Source: a virus. From it: a DNA stretch of 61,715 nt. The notes below the pieces were generated by a model, which had not been told where the DNA came from, ran no database searches, and was given only the letters and a program-made list of their open reading frames with translations. This document shows positions 1 to 8,539 of this stretch, piece after piece. How positions within the stretch are numbered: position 1 is the stretch's first letter; the number at the start of each line of letters is the position of its first letter. Where the stretch lies: positions 1-61,715 of IMG/VR virus record IMGVR_UViG_3300032331_002501. One strand, given 5' to 3'. The position numbers were made by a program, and so were the translations under genes.

Positions 1-323
1 GTTAAGAAATCAGCTTCATCTAAGATAATAATCTTAATTGGTTTAAATGAAGCACTTGAAGCAAAACCTTGAACTTTATCTCTAATAGTATCAATACCTC
101 TTTCATCTGATGCATTAATATAAAGGTAATCACAATTGAAATTATTTACAATTAACTTAGCTAATGTAGTTTTACCTGTTCCTGGTGTACCATACAATAG
201 TAAATTTTGTAAATCGTTTTTTTCAATATATTGAGCAACAATAGATTTTAGTTGCTCATTACCAATATAGTCTTCTAATGTTTTAGATCTATATTTTTCT
301 ACAAATAAACTATTTTCTTTCAT
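1..323 (-). CDS. 44: Sliding-clamp loader ATPase subunit (T4 gp44/RFC-like), N-terminal part
   Basis: Partial gene: the ATG is at 321-323 and the reading frame runs off the left window edge, leaving about 107 residues. The product is an AAA+ ATPase. It shows the RFC-type opening VEKYRSKTLEDYIG, the Walker A motif GTPGTGKTT, the clamp-loader signature INASDERGIDTIR and the Walker B motif IIILDEAD. In T4 this subunit opens the gp45 clamp and loads it for the gp43 polymerase; both partners are encoded upstream at 4052-7383. The gene starts right after a terminator hairpin, with almost no leader. The family assignment is secure, but nothing can be said of the C-terminal part. Confidence 0.9.
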   Translation of the reverse strand, partial: MKENSLFVEKYRSKTLEDYIGNEQLKSIVAQYIEKNDLQNLLLYGTPGTGKTTLAKLIVNNFNCDYLYINASDERGIDTIRDKVQGFASSASFKPIKIIILDEADFL

Positions 324-338
324 ATGGTGTAAAGATAA

Positions 339-360
339 TAAAAAATGGCCCGAAGGCCAA
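339..360 (-). terminator. Rho-independent terminator after the 387-785 gene
   Basis: On the minus strand a TGGCC/GGCCA stem with a TTCG loop is followed by a run of Ts. It lies between the stop at 387 and the clamp-loader start at 323, and so separates a late-type gene from a replication gene. Confidence 0.8.
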
Positions 361-386
361 ATTTTATTTAATATGTTTTTTAAAGA

Positions 387-785
387 TTAATCATTAGAAT
401 AATCATATTTATCTAAATAATCAATTAATGTTGTTGCAGGATTATTTTCAGCTGTTGATAACATATCAGAGATTAATTGTTCATGATCTATATCTAATAG
501 AATATCATATAGTAAATTATCATTCGCAATTGGCATATGTTTGAAACTGTAATCATCAGAATCATCTTCCATTTCGGTTAATTGTGCATCTTCCATATCT
601 CTAGCAATCGATAGTAGTTGGTTGATCATACCCATTGATTGTTCTTTATCACCATCATTGATTGAATTTCTTAATGAATATAATAGTGTAATTAAATCAC
701 TTTCAACTTCAGTTAATGTTCCTTTATACTGATTTTCAGTAATTAAACCAGCTAATTTTTGCATTTTTAAAAATTCCTTGCTCAT
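387..785 (-). CDS. Putative capsid-targeted protein with N-terminal MQKLAGLITE tag
   Basis: 132 residues, strongly acidic, no recognised enzyme domain. Residues 8-17 are MQKLAGLITE, nearly the same tag as in the head-module protein at 56694-57287. The tag ends in I-T-E followed by N, which matches the (I/L)-x-E cleavage rule of T4-type prohead proteases, so residues 1-17 may be a capsid-targeting propeptide. The gene sits among replication and chaperone genes. However, it has its own ATATTTAT motif 14 nt upstream and a terminator 27 nt downstream, so it looks like a stand-alone late unit. The gene call is firm; the packaged-protein role is inference. Confidence 0.75.
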   Translation of the reverse strand: MSKEFLKMQKLAGLITENQYKGTLTEVESDLITLLYSLRNSINDGDKEQSMGMINQLLSIARDMEDAQLTEMEDDSDDYSFKHMPIANDNLLYDILLDIDHEQLISDMLSTAENNPATTLIDYLDKYDYSND

Positions 786-799
786 TGTATATTTTTAAT

Positions 800-807
800 A
801 TAAATAT
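800..807 (-). promoter_or_regulatory. Late-type ATATTTAT motif upstream of 387-785
   Basis: The core ATATTTAT is on the coding strand, 14 nt before the start codon. One of 16 such copies in the window. It overlaps a TTATATTAA-like sequence. Confidence 0.55.
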
Positions 808-1079
808 TAATAATCTCCGTAAATGTTAAATTTCTTTGGAGGTGGAGGTGGTGGAGGAAGTGTTTTTTTAACCACTATGTTATTAATAGCATACAATTTA
901 CCTTCTGAAGGTGATAATTTAAAGTCACATAATTGGCTAGTTTCTTGGAAATAACCCTCTAATGCCTCAGTTAATGAAGGATACGCATAATTAGGATCAA
1001 TTACCAATACCCATTGATCTCCAGGTGCTTTTCTATTAGCAATTAATACTAACTCTTCTTTAGTTTCTAGTTCTGACAT
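807..1079 (-). CDS. Hypothetical protein with C-terminal polyproline run
   Basis: 90 residues, not recognised. It contains the stretch PSLTEALEGYFQET, which may form a helix. Near the C-terminus lies a run of seven prolines followed by KK and the end FNIYGDY. Such a run usually needs EF-P for translation and may bind a partner. Its 5' end overlaps the 64-residue gene upstream by about 20 nt, suggesting one operon with groES/groEL. Confidence 0.6.
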   Translation of the reverse strand: MSELETKEELVLIANRKAPGDQWVLVIDPNYAYPSLTEALEGYFQETSQLCDFKLSPSEGKLYAINNIVVKKTLPPPPPPPKKFNIYGDY

Positions 1080-1254
1080 ATTGTTCTTTTAATAGGATTA
1101 TTAATCTATCTAAGCCTATATTCATATTATAGTCGTCGTTACTTAAACTAACCCACACTGCATCCGTTCCAGGGATGTAGTGTAGGTCAGATATTGTATA
1201 CTTTTCTAAATCAATTTCAATTGTTTTACCGATTAGAGAAACAGCATCTAGCAT
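1060..1254 (-). CDS. Small hypothetical protein downstream of groEL
   Basis: 64 residues, not recognised. The start codon overlaps the groEL stop in a TAATG arrangement and its end overlaps the next gene, so translation is probably coupled. The composition suggests a small mixed alpha/beta protein. No membrane segment or catalytic motif is visible. Confidence 0.6.
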   Translation of the reverse strand: MLDAVSLIGKTIEIDLEKYTISDLHYIPGTDAVWVSLSNDDYNMNIGLDRLIILLKEQYVRTRN

Positions 1255-2870
1255 TAGAACATTCCTCCCATTCCTCCCATTGAGTCATCCTGCTTTTTAT
1301 CTTCAGGTTTGTCTACAATAGTACATTCGGTTAATAAAATAGTTCCTGCTACTGATGCTGCGTTTTCAATTGCAGTACGAGTAACTTTAGTTGGGTCAAT
1401 AATACCTTCCTCTTTCATGTTTACAAATGCTTCGGTTTTAAGATTATATCCTACCCAATTATGGCTCTTTTTTAATTCATTAATTAAACCATATGCTTCC
1501 ATTTCTTCATACCCAGCATTTGTAAGAATTTTAACAAATGGAGAAGAACATGCTTTATAAACAATTTTACCTCCTACTGATTCACGGTTTGAAATTGCTT
1601 CACGAGCATATATTAATGCTGCTCCACCACCCGGTACAATACCTTCTTCAAGAGCGGCTTTAGTAGCTTGTAATGCATCGTCAACACGATCTTTCTTTTC
1701 TTTAACTTCAGTTTCAGTGTTTCCACCTACATGAATAATAGCAACACCACCTACAAATTTTGCTAAACGTTCTTGTAGTTTTTCTTTTTCATATGGTGTT
1801 CTTGATTTTTCAATTTGTTGTTGAAGTTCTGTGATTCGGCTTTCGATTTTTTCTTTATCACCTTTACCATCAACAATAGTAGTTTCATCTTTGTTAATAG
1901 TAACTACTCGAGCTTCACCAAACCAATCCCAACTAAATTTATCAAGTTTCATACCTTTTTCAGTACTAAATACTTGACCACCAGTTAGAATAGCTATATC
2001 TTCTAGAATTAACTTTCTACGATCCCCAAAATCAGGTGCTTTAACTGCACATACTTTAATTGTACCTCTCATTTTGTTTACAATCAAAGTTGCTAGGGCT
2101 TCATTATCAATATCTTCAGCAATGATTAATAAAGAGCGATTTTGGTTAGATACTCCTTCTAACAATGGTAATAATTCTTTTACTTGGGTAAATTTCTTAT
2201 CCGCAATTAAAATCATAGGATTATCTAAAGTACAAGTCATTGTGTTGTTATCAGTTACAAAATAATGTGACTTATAACCACGATCAAACTGCATACCTTC
2301 TACTGTTTCAAGATACGTTTCACCTGATTTAGATTCTTCAATATGAACAACACCTTCACGTCCTACTTTTTGCATTGATGTAGCAATAAGTTTTCCAATT
2401 TCAGAATCGTTGTTTGAAGAAATAGTAGCAACCTGCTCTAATTGTTCTTCTAAACTAATATCTTCAGAAATTTCTTTACGTAAGTATGTAACTACATCTT
2501 TAATAGCAGTGTCTATATCACGCTTAATAGAGACAGCGTTTACACCATTATTTAAATGGGTTAAACCAGCTTTAACCATTTCTTGAGCCAACAATGTAGA
2601 AGTTGTAGTACCATCACCTGCATTATCTGCAGTTTTGATAGCTGCTTGTTTTACCATTTGAACTCCTAATTCTTCAATAGGATCTTCAAGCGAAATGCTT
2701 TTAGCTACTGTAACACCATCTTTTGTAGATGCTGGGTATTCGTTAGATTTTGAAATAACAACATTGCGTCCATTAGGACCTAATGTAGATGTAACTGCGT
2801 TTGCTAATTTGTCAATGCCATCTACAAGTTTCTTTCTTGCCTCAGGGCCAAATTCGATAATTTTACTCAT
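1254..2870 (-). CDS. groEL: Chaperonin GroEL (Hsp60), phage-encoded
   Basis: 538 residues, close to the 548 of E. coli GroEL. It shows the equatorial signature TLGPNGRNVVI near residue 30, the nucleotide-binding STKDGVTVA with Asp51 and GDGTTT near residue 90, then RVDDALQATKAALEEG with the ATPase aspartate, VPGGG, and a C-terminal GGMGGMF tail. The intermediate and apical regions, including LLIIAEDID and FGDRRK, are intact, so it should be active. YEKEKLQERLAKFVGGVA resembles Bacteroidota GroEL, which suggests capture from such a host. groES lies 9 nt upstream. In T4 only the cochaperonin gp31 is phage-encoded and it serves to fold gp23; here the phage brings both parts. Confidence 0.97.
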   Translation of the reverse strand: MSKIIEFGPEARKKLVDGIDKLANAVTSTLGPNGRNVVISKSNEYPASTKDGVTVAKSISLEDPIEELGVQMVKQAAIKTADNAGDGTTTSTLLAQEMVKAGLTHLNNGVNAVSIKRDIDTAIKDVVTYLRKEISEDISLEEQLEQVATISSNNDSEIGKLIATSMQKVGREGVVHIEESKSGETYLETVEGMQFDRGYKSHYFVTDNNTMTCTLDNPMILIADKKFTQVKELLPLLEGVSNQNRSLLIIAEDIDNEALATLIVNKMRGTIKVCAVKAPDFGDRRKLILEDIAILTGGQVFSTEKGMKLDKFSWDWFGEARVVTINKDETTIVDGKGDKEKIESRITELQQQIEKSRTPYEKEKLQERLAKFVGGVAIIHVGGNTETEVKEKKDRVDDALQATKAALEEGIVPGGGAALIYAREAISNRESVGGKIVYKACSSPFVKILTNAGYEEMEAYGLINELKKSHNWVGYNLKTEAFVNMKEEGIIDPTKVTRTAIENAASVAGTILLTECTIVDKPEDKKQDDSMGGMGGMF

Positions 2871-2879
2871 AATTGTTTT

Positions 2880-3182
2880 TTATTTTTCTTCTTCTGTGAT
2901 AACTGCTAATATTTGATTTTCAGGACATACCCAATATTCATCGCCTTCAAAGTCGATTTTATTTGGTCCCATAGAGGGTAATATAACTTCTTGTCCTACG
3001 TGTAATGTAGTTGGGATAAGATCACCAGATATGGAGAACTGTCCTGGTCCTACTGACACAATGGTACCTCTGAGGGCTTTGTCTTTACCTAGATCAGGTA
3101 CAACAATAGAACCATACATTGATTCTTCGTCTTCTCGAGGTTTTACAATAACTGCATTAAATGTAGCTTTTAATGTTTTCAT
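2880..3182 (-). CDS. groES: Cochaperonin GroES-like (T4 gp31 counterpart)
   Basis: 100 residues, matching the size of GroES. It begins with the Cpn10 pattern FNAVIVKPREDEESMYGSIV. It then has the mobile-loop region VPDLGKDKALRG that contacts GroEL, a GTIVSVGPG strand and VGQEVILPSMG, and ends AVITEEEK. It precedes groEL by 9 nt and overlaps the gene upstream by 4 nt, so the three are one operon. The product probably caps the phage GroEL to fold large virion proteins such as the capsid protein. Confidence 0.93.
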   Translation of the reverse strand: MKTLKATFNAVIVKPREDEESMYGSIVVPDLGKDKALRGTIVSVGPGQFSISGDLIPTTLHVGQEVILPSMGPNKIDFEGDEYWVCPENQILAVITEEEK

Positions 3183-3481
3183 AGTTCGGGGTTGATTAAT
3201 TGATTATAATTGTTTAATAATTGGGTCCAAGAATCAATATATTCTTTAAGAGAAGTATATTCTTTCTTTTTATTGATTTTTAATTTTGCAACATTTTTAA
3301 GACACATACTTAAATTTGTGTAATGTCCCCATGTCCTAAGATAGGTTTTAGATGTATTTTCTGATGAAACTGCATTTTCATAGATGGTATAACAGTAACT
3401 GTCTTTACCTATGAAATATGGTTCCAAAACAGAATCTTTAATTAGCGTAATGCTTGATAACTCTGATTTTTGTTCACTCAT
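3179..3481 (-). CDS. Hypothetical protein upstream of groES
   Basis: 100 residues, not firmly recognised. It has the look of small phage proteins of the DUF5405 kind: a beta-rich first half (VLEPYFIGKDSYCYTIYE) and a helical second half (SLKEYIDSWTQLLNNYNQ). The stop overlaps the groES start. A perfect palindrome lies just upstream of its start and may control the chaperonin operon. Confidence 0.65.
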   Translation of the reverse strand: MSEQKSELSSITLIKDSVLEPYFIGKDSYCYTIYENAVSSENTSKTYLRTWGHYTNLSMCLKNVAKLKINKKKEYTSLKEYIDSWTQLLNNYNQLINPEL

Positions 3482-3490
3482 AAATTTTAT

Positions 3491-3511
3491 ATTTACTATA
3501 ATATAGTAAAT
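3491..3511. repeat. Perfect palindrome upstream of the chaperonin operon
   Basis: Arms ATTTACTATA and TATAGTAAAT are separated by a single A, about 10 nt before the start at 3481. The near-zero spacer favours a dimeric-repressor operator over an RNA hairpin. The function is inferred. Confidence 0.45.
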
Positions 3512-3540
3512 TTTTTAGCTATTTCCAAGTTTAAAAATAA

Positions 3541-3554
3541 AGACCTTAGGGCAA
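3541..3554. repeat. Left copy of a 14-bp inverted repeat flanking hsp20
   Basis: AGACCTTAGGGCAA, just after the hsp20 stop. Its exact inverse complement is at 4018-4031. Confidence 0.7.
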
Positions 3555-3558
3555 GTTT

Positions 3559-3966
3559 TTATTTTATTTGTAAAGTTCTTGGTTTAGCTTCTTCTGCAAA
3601 TGGAATTTGTACGTTTAGTAATCCATCTTCCATAGCAGCTGTGCCTTTTGATAGGTCGTATTTAGATGAAATTTTATAAGCCAAATTAAAAGAGCGTCTT
3701 GACACACCCCGAGTTTGATAGATGCGTTCTGTGATTTCTTCTTGCTTTGGTTTGCTGTAGGATATTTTAAGCACATCGTGCTCAATATTAATCTCCACAT
3801 CCTTTTTAGTTAAACCAGTACATGCGATCTCAAAGGTTAATCCTTTAGTATCTTCAAAAATGTCTACTGGGTGTGGTGCTTTGGCTTCTGATAGAATGTT
3901 GAAGCCTGATTGTGAATTGAATAAGTCCCTGAATAGGACATCGAATGTTGTGAGTTCTCTGCTCAT
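3559..3966 (-). CDS. Small heat-shock protein, Hsp20/alpha-crystallin family
   Basis: 135 residues. The alpha-crystallin domain covers about residues 31-125: ACTGLTKKDVEINIEHDVLKI, a variable loop, RSFNLAY, and MEDGLLNVQIPF corresponding to the family's 'DGVL' strand. The C-terminus has an I-x-I-like anchor (LQI). Such proteins hold unfolding clients in an ATP-independent way and pass them to GroEL and other chaperones. It has an excellent Shine-Dalgarno sequence (AGGAGGT, 6 nt before ATG), unlike almost every other gene here. It is bracketed by 14-bp inverted repeats, which may mark separate acquisition. Confidence 0.92.
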   Translation of the reverse strand: MSRELTTFDVLFRDLFNSQSGFNILSEAKAPHPVDIFEDTKGLTFEIACTGLTKKDVEINIEHDVLKISYSKPKQEEITERIYQTRGVSRRSFNLAYKISSKYDLSKGTAAMEDGLLNVQIPFAEEAKPRTLQIK

Positions 3967-3972
3967 TGTTTT

Positions 3973-3979
3973 ACCTCCT
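3973..3979 (-). promoter_or_regulatory. Strong ribosome binding site of hsp20
   Basis: AGGAGGT on the coding strand, 6 nt before the ATG. Other leaders in the window are A-rich without such a match, so this gene is translated under different rules or came from elsewhere. Confidence 0.75.
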
Positions 3980-4003
3980 AAGATAGTTTAATTGTTTAAT
4001 TTA

Positions 4004-4012
4004 TTAATATAA
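4004..4012 (-). promoter_or_regulatory. TTATATTAA motif upstream of hsp20
   Basis: Coding-strand TTATATTAA, 37 nt before the start. The same 9-mer precedes polB, folE, nrdB and the polA-like gene. A candidate early/middle promoter element. Confidence 0.35.
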
Positions 4013-4017
4013 CTTGT

Positions 4018-4031
4018 TTGCCCTAAGGTCT
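4018..4031. repeat. Right copy of a 14-bp inverted repeat flanking hsp20
   Basis: TTGCCCTAAGGTCT, the exact inverse complement of 3541-3554, between the sliding-clamp stop and the hsp20 promoter region. Confidence 0.7.
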
Positions 4032-4051
4032 GTTTATTATACATATACCAA

Positions 4052-4774
4052 TTATTCGGCTTTTGCAACCAAATAATACTTACTTTGCAAGTTTTTGTAA
4101 TTAAATTCAATTTTCATTAATCCACTAGAATTAACATACAATTTACTACTGTCTGCGTTTTTATTAGCGACTAGTATTTCTTTTAGTAGGTCTGAGTTAT
4201 ATGTTAGGGTAAATATTTTACCAGTAAGATCTATATTTTGTATTGAATATGATACTTTATTAGCGTACTCAACATCTCCTCCAAATGTAAATTCTAAACC
4301 AGTTAAACTTGGTTTTATTACAACGTTTTCACTATTTGAAAGTGCGTTTTTAGCTTTAACTAATGCAGTTGTAATTTCACTATCTATTGCTGTTTCAATA
4401 TCATATTCTTCAGGACCATTATATGATCCAGGTTTAGGTACTGTTAATAAGTCAGCTAGTGAGTAATTTAGATTAAATTGTTGATCAGCTATAAGTAACT
4501 TACTTATGATTTTACCTTCTTTAGCATAATCAAGAATCAAATCTCCATTTGTAATAGATAATAGTTTATCTAATTGAGTAGTATTACTAATACCTATTTC
4601 AGACTCGGGTAATGGAAATCCACTGTATGTTAAACTACCTACCATTTCACGGGTTGGAGCCATAAAATTGACAGTAAGTTTTTTATTTGAATCAATTTCC
4701 CATTTAACGTTTTCAATTAAACCTTTTAAATGGTATTTTTCAATAATTGCTTGTAACTCTAATTTTGGTATCAT
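4052..4774 (-). CDS. 45: DNA polymerase sliding clamp (T4 gp45-like)
   Basis: 240 residues against 228 for T4 gp45. It shows alternating beta-strand/helix composition typical of clamps. The N-terminal helix is LELQAIIEKYHLKGLIENV. The C-terminal strand pair is GLMKIEFNYKNLQSKYYLVAKAE, a recognisable clamp ending. It lies 23 nt downstream of the gp43-like polymerase, and the clamp-loader gene is further down the same strand. The clamp ring tethers the polymerase to DNA and, in T4, also activates late transcription, which matters given the late-motif findings. The identification rests on C-terminal resemblance, length and context. Confidence 0.8.
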   Translation of the reverse strand: MIPKLELQAIIEKYHLKGLIENVKWEIDSNKKLTVNFMAPTREMVGSLTYSGFPLPESEIGISNTTQLDKLLSITNGDLILDYAKEGKIISKLLIADQQFNLNYSLADLLTVPKPGSYNGPEEYDIETAIDSEITTALVKAKNALSNSENVVIKPSLTGLEFTFGGDVEYANKVSYSIQNIDLTGKIFTLTYNSDLLKEILVANKNADSSKLYVNSSGLMKIEFNYKNLQSKYYLVAKAE

Positions 4775-4797
4775 AACTGTAATGTAATAAATGTTTT

Positions 4798-7383
4798 TTA
4801 AAAGGCAAAGAATTTTGCAACATTAGTATTAAGAGATGGGAAATCCCATTTAAGATCTTTATAAAGTTCCTTTAGTTTGTTTAATAGTAATGATTCAAAA
4901 ATTTCATCTACATCAATATACTGTTTAACAAATTTTTCTATATCTTCTGGCACTTTAGCATTTGGTAAACCAATTGTTTCTAATTTATAAGGATTAGCTT
5001 TTAGATTAATAATAAAGATTTTATCACCTTCAATAATTGACTCATATTGCTTATCCAAACGTTTGAATTTTAGTAAGTCATTATAACGAACTGCTGCTTT
5101 AGTATTGCTAGGAGCTTTTAGTTTAAATGTACTAAACATTTCACCTGCTCTAGGAGCATTTCTATATGATGATATTTGTTTTACTCCAGTAGGTTTACCT
5201 AATTCTTTAGGATCTAATGTTTTTACTAATTTATAAAAGTCAATAATTGTTTGATCAATTTCTGTTTTAATTTTACCAAACAATATATCTTTAATTAATT
5301 GCTCACCAAATTTCTTAAATCGTTTATTCATGTTAGACTTCATCAATTCAAGTCCTTTCATGTCTAATTCTTCAACAGCAACACCTTCCTTATTAGTGAT
5401 ATACATTGCATATCTTCTCTTACCTGTAACTAGGATACCTTTAGCAATTACCTCTTGTTTTAATTGGAAATAATGCTTTTCAGGATCAATGTTAAATATG
5501 TTTTTACACAATTTATTTAGATAATGATTTGATTCATCCTGGATTTCAGTAGCCATTTTTAATATGAGTTCATCTTTTTGCTCAGGTGTTGAATTAGGGT
5601 ATCTATGTTTTAGTAAATCACCTAATTCAATATACATAGAGTCAGTATCGCTAATACAAATGAATTGTTTATTTGATTCTAATTCAGTATTTAATTTATT
5701 GTTAGCAAATACAATTGATTCTTGTGTGAGCCTTTGACCACTATTGGTAATTGCAGCACTACAAATTAATCGACCATCAGTATATCTCCACCCACTTTTA
5801 GCGAATGTGCCATACATTGCGTTTTGTAAGATTTTAAATGCATGTTGAAATAAATCATATGAGGCATAATTAACCCAATCTTCACTCTTACCAGCTGTTT
5901 TCTTTAAACCACGATAATGTTCTCGTTTACCAAACCATCCCTCTAAAATCTTAGCAACTACACTTTGTTGATCAGTTCTAAACATAGCACCTGATGCTGC
6001 TATTGTAAAGTTATTTTCTTCAATAAGTTTAATTAAATCACCAAGTGGTAATTTAGCTTGAGATAAAGTATAATTATTTTTATTTACTTTTTCAACTATA
6101 ATTTCCTCATTTGGGTCACGTTCTTTTAATTTTTCTAAACTATGATTCTGTTCATAGGTAGCCATATGTGGTACTTTAATTCTACCTACTAATGTTTCAA
6201 TACCTAAATTAAGTGACTTAATGATTGAAGGATATAGTGAAGTAAAATCTAAGTCAATTACATCAAAATATAAGCCAGGTATGGGCTCTAATAAATAACC
6301 ACCGGCATAACTCTCATTAAAACTTTTTAATGAAGGATTATGAGTAGTAGGTTTATTAGGCGAAATAATACCTTCACGTTTAAGATGCTTTAATATAGCA
6401 CCTTCATTCATTACAGTATTATAATAGATTGATTCATAAGGGATATTACAAATATGAGATATCATTATTGTTAAATTGATAAACTTAAGTTTACCTTCTA
6501 ATGCCTCAATAATCTCAACGTCACGAAGGTTATAATCAATAAAAGCATTTAGATCATCTCTAAACAATGTATTTAAGTTACCTTCATATTCAATTTTACC
6601 TAAATTAACATATTTAGTTCCAATATCACCTAATTTATATGATGGTTCTTCCTTCATAATATATTTCTTATGAAGTAACATATAATCTAAACAATTAACA
6701 CCACCAATGGTAATTTGTGATTCACCATTAAATTCTCGTTGTGATACTTTTCTAATTGGGGATAAACGAGATGTTTCTTCAATACCTACAACTTGCACCA
6801 AACGATGATATAAATAAGGCATATCAAAATAATCTGAGTTATATCCAACAAGTATTGTAGGATCTAATTCTTCAAATTTAGATAAAAATTTATCTATTAA
6901 TTCACGTTCATTTTTACAAGGTATAATATGTTTACCATCTTGATTTGTCTCTTTAATTTGCCCAGATGGGTCAACAATAAGACATATTTTTTGCTTTGTA
7001 GTTATATCTATCAAAGCAATAGAAGTAAGAGGCATAGGTGCTTGTTGAACATAACTAGGAGTTAAAGCACCACCCATTTCAATCTCAATATCTATATAAA
7101 CAATGTTATGCCAAGATGGTACTACATCTTCTTCTTTATAATATAATTCTCGTAATGCGTATAGAGATTTATCAATATCTTTTTCTAATAAATCACGATC
7201 TTCTTTATCATATTTTTTAGTAGGAATAGCCCATCCTCCTGTTAAAATAGGACGAGCATTTTCTTGCCATTCAGGAACACGTTTCCAAAACGTAGGCTGG
7301 AGTTGAAAATCCATCCAGCCTTGCTTATCGTCTCGTAAATGGTAGGTATAAGTTTGAAAATCGTAGTAAATTGCTTGATACAT
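4798..7383 (-). CDS. 43: Replicative DNA polymerase, family B (T4 gp43-like)
   Basis: 861 residues (T4 gp43 has 898). Exonuclease motifs: Exo I IDIEIE near residue 98, Exo II GYNSDYFDMPYL, Exo III YNLRDVEII. Polymerase motifs: A DLDFTSLYPSII near 375, B LQNAMYGTFAKSG near 523, C SDTDSMYIE near 578, then GKRRYAMY. All catalytic carboxylates are present, so both polymerase and proofreading activities are expected. The C-terminus VAKFFAF resembles the short hydrophobic clamp-binding tail of T4-type polymerases. The sliding clamp follows 23 nt downstream. A TTATATTAA motif lies 4 nt before the start codon, leaving almost no leader. Confidence 0.97.
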   Translation of the reverse strand: MYQAIYYDFQTYTYHLRDDKQGWMDFQLQPTFWKRVPEWQENARPILTGGWAIPTKKYDKEDRDLLEKDIDKSLYALRELYYKEEDVVPSWHNIVYIDIEIEMGGALTPSYVQQAPMPLTSIALIDITTKQKICLIVDPSGQIKETNQDGKHIIPCKNERELIDKFLSKFEELDPTILVGYNSDYFDMPYLYHRLVQVVGIEETSRLSPIRKVSQREFNGESQITIGGVNCLDYMLLHKKYIMKEEPSYKLGDIGTKYVNLGKIEYEGNLNTLFRDDLNAFIDYNLRDVEIIEALEGKLKFINLTIMISHICNIPYESIYYNTVMNEGAILKHLKREGIISPNKPTTHNPSLKSFNESYAGGYLLEPIPGLYFDVIDLDFTSLYPSIIKSLNLGIETLVGRIKVPHMATYEQNHSLEKLKERDPNEEIIVEKVNKNNYTLSQAKLPLGDLIKLIEENNFTIAASGAMFRTDQQSVVAKILEGWFGKREHYRGLKKTAGKSEDWVNYASYDLFQHAFKILQNAMYGTFAKSGWRYTDGRLICSAAITNSGQRLTQESIVFANNKLNTELESNKQFICISDTDSMYIELGDLLKHRYPNSTPEQKDELILKMATEIQDESNHYLNKLCKNIFNIDPEKHYFQLKQEVIAKGILVTGKRRYAMYITNKEGVAVEELDMKGLELMKSNMNKRFKKFGEQLIKDILFGKIKTEIDQTIIDFYKLVKTLDPKELGKPTGVKQISSYRNAPRAGEMFSTFKLKAPSNTKAAVRYNDLLKFKRLDKQYESIIEGDKIFIINLKANPYKLETIGLPNAKVPEDIEKFVKQYIDVDEIFESLLLNKLKELYKDLKWDFPSLNTNVAKFFAF

Positions 7384-7387
7384 GATT

Positions 7388-7396
7388 TTAATATAA
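7388..7396 (-). promoter_or_regulatory. TTATATTAA motif upstream of DNA polymerase
   Basis: Coding-strand TTATATTAA, 4 nt before the polB ATG. If it is a -10 element, the transcript would be leaderless or nearly so. Confidence 0.35.
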
Positions 7397-7420
7397 CAAC
7401 CTTTATTTAGTTTGCCAAAC

Positions 7421-8521
7421 TTAATCTAATTTAGCATCTGTAAATGTTTCGATTTGATATACTTGTGTTGTGGTTGATAATGCTCCTCTAACTATAATTT
7501 GATATGTTTTTCCTCCAAATGGATTTGTCAATCCAGCTCCTGATCCTATATATAAAGGTAAGTTACCAAAATTTCCTGTTCCAGCATTTGTTCCAGTCCA
7601 TGTAATTCCTGAGCCAGTAATTTGAACAAAATTTAATCTTGGTATTAGCTCTAGTTCTTTAGTTGCTTGAGATATATCAAATAAACCTGTTATAATATCA
7701 TCACCATCTACTATGTTATCTACTCTTGCTTGAAGTGTTGTTGTCCCACGTAAATATAAACTATGATCTGCTGTTGAAGAAGGAGCACCAATTAAAAATG
7801 AACCATTAATACTACTAATATCTGAGCCTAGTATTAAAGGAATCCCAGCTGAGCTTGAATCAGTAACATGTATTCCTACACAAGCAGTCATTTTATCAGT
7901 TAAAGTAAAATCAATTGCAGGTGTAATTAATTGGGTAGCAGGTGATTTAGTAAAAGTTACATTTGGATTACCTTCATTATCAATTTGATATGTTGGGCGA
8001 GTATTATCATCAGCTGATGCAGTAGCATGATTCCCATTTCCAGATTTATCTAGCCATCTTCCTACAAATTGACCTACTGCTGTTACAGGAATAGTTCCTG
8101 CTCTATCTTGGAATAGTGTTGATCTATCACCAGCATCAAACCATACTCCTTTTTCTCCAGCAGCAAATAACGATGATGATGGATTAAAGGTTACCATACT
8201 AAATTGACCTGTGCCTTGAAATCTAAAATTAGTCCCATTAATTGGGGCAGCTGGGGTAAATGTTACGGATGAAGTACCAGGTTGGACTACAACTGAATTT
8301 ATAAATTTAGATGTAACGGGGCCCATAATTGCTGTAGATGGGGACCATGATCCTGAGGCGCATGTTGGTTTACCAGTAAATGTACCATCATTACCAGGTA
8401 TTGTTGCTAGTGTAAAATAAGATGAGTCACCTGGATTTGTAAACATGAGTAAGGTTGAGCCGGAAATAATTTCCCCGGCTGAGCCTGTTCCCGAGAGTTG
8501 TGCTGCAGTATATGATGCCAT
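7421..8521 (-). CDS. LamG/concanavalin-like virion or fibre protein
   Basis: 366 residues, rich in Ser, Thr, Gly and Asn like virion surface proteins. Residues about 122-185 contain the frequent phage pattern 'GVWFDAGDRSTLFQDRAGT ... RWLDKSGNGNHA ... RPTYQ', which usually precedes a LamG/concanavalin A-like jelly-roll domain. It has its own ATATTTAT motif and lies beside a glycosyltransferase although the region is otherwise metabolic. A late-expressed fibre or capsid-decoration protein is likely; the ligand is unknown. Confidence 0.75.
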   Translation of the reverse strand: MASYTAAQLSGTGSAGEIISGSTLLMFTNPGDSSYFTLATIPGNDGTFTGKPTCASGSWSPSTAIMGPVTSKFINSVVVQPGTSSVTFTPAAPINGTNFRFQGTGQFSMVTFNPSSSLFAAGEKGVWFDAGDRSTLFQDRAGTIPVTAVGQFVGRWLDKSGNGNHATASADDNTRPTYQIDNEGNPNVTFTKSPATQLITPAIDFTLTDKMTACVGIHVTDSSSAGIPLILGSDISSINGSFLIGAPSSTADHSLYLRGTTTLQARVDNIVDGDDIITGLFDISQATKELELIPRLNFVQITGSGITWTGTNAGTGNFGNLPLYIGSGAGLTNPFGGKTYQIIVRGALSTTTQVYQIETFTDAKLD

Positions 8522-8539
8522 TATTGTTAATTGTTTTTA

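Noticed and set aside
3615-3800. 61-residue minus-strand frame within hsp20
   Set aside because: Lies wholly inside the Hsp20 alpha-crystallin domain in another frame.
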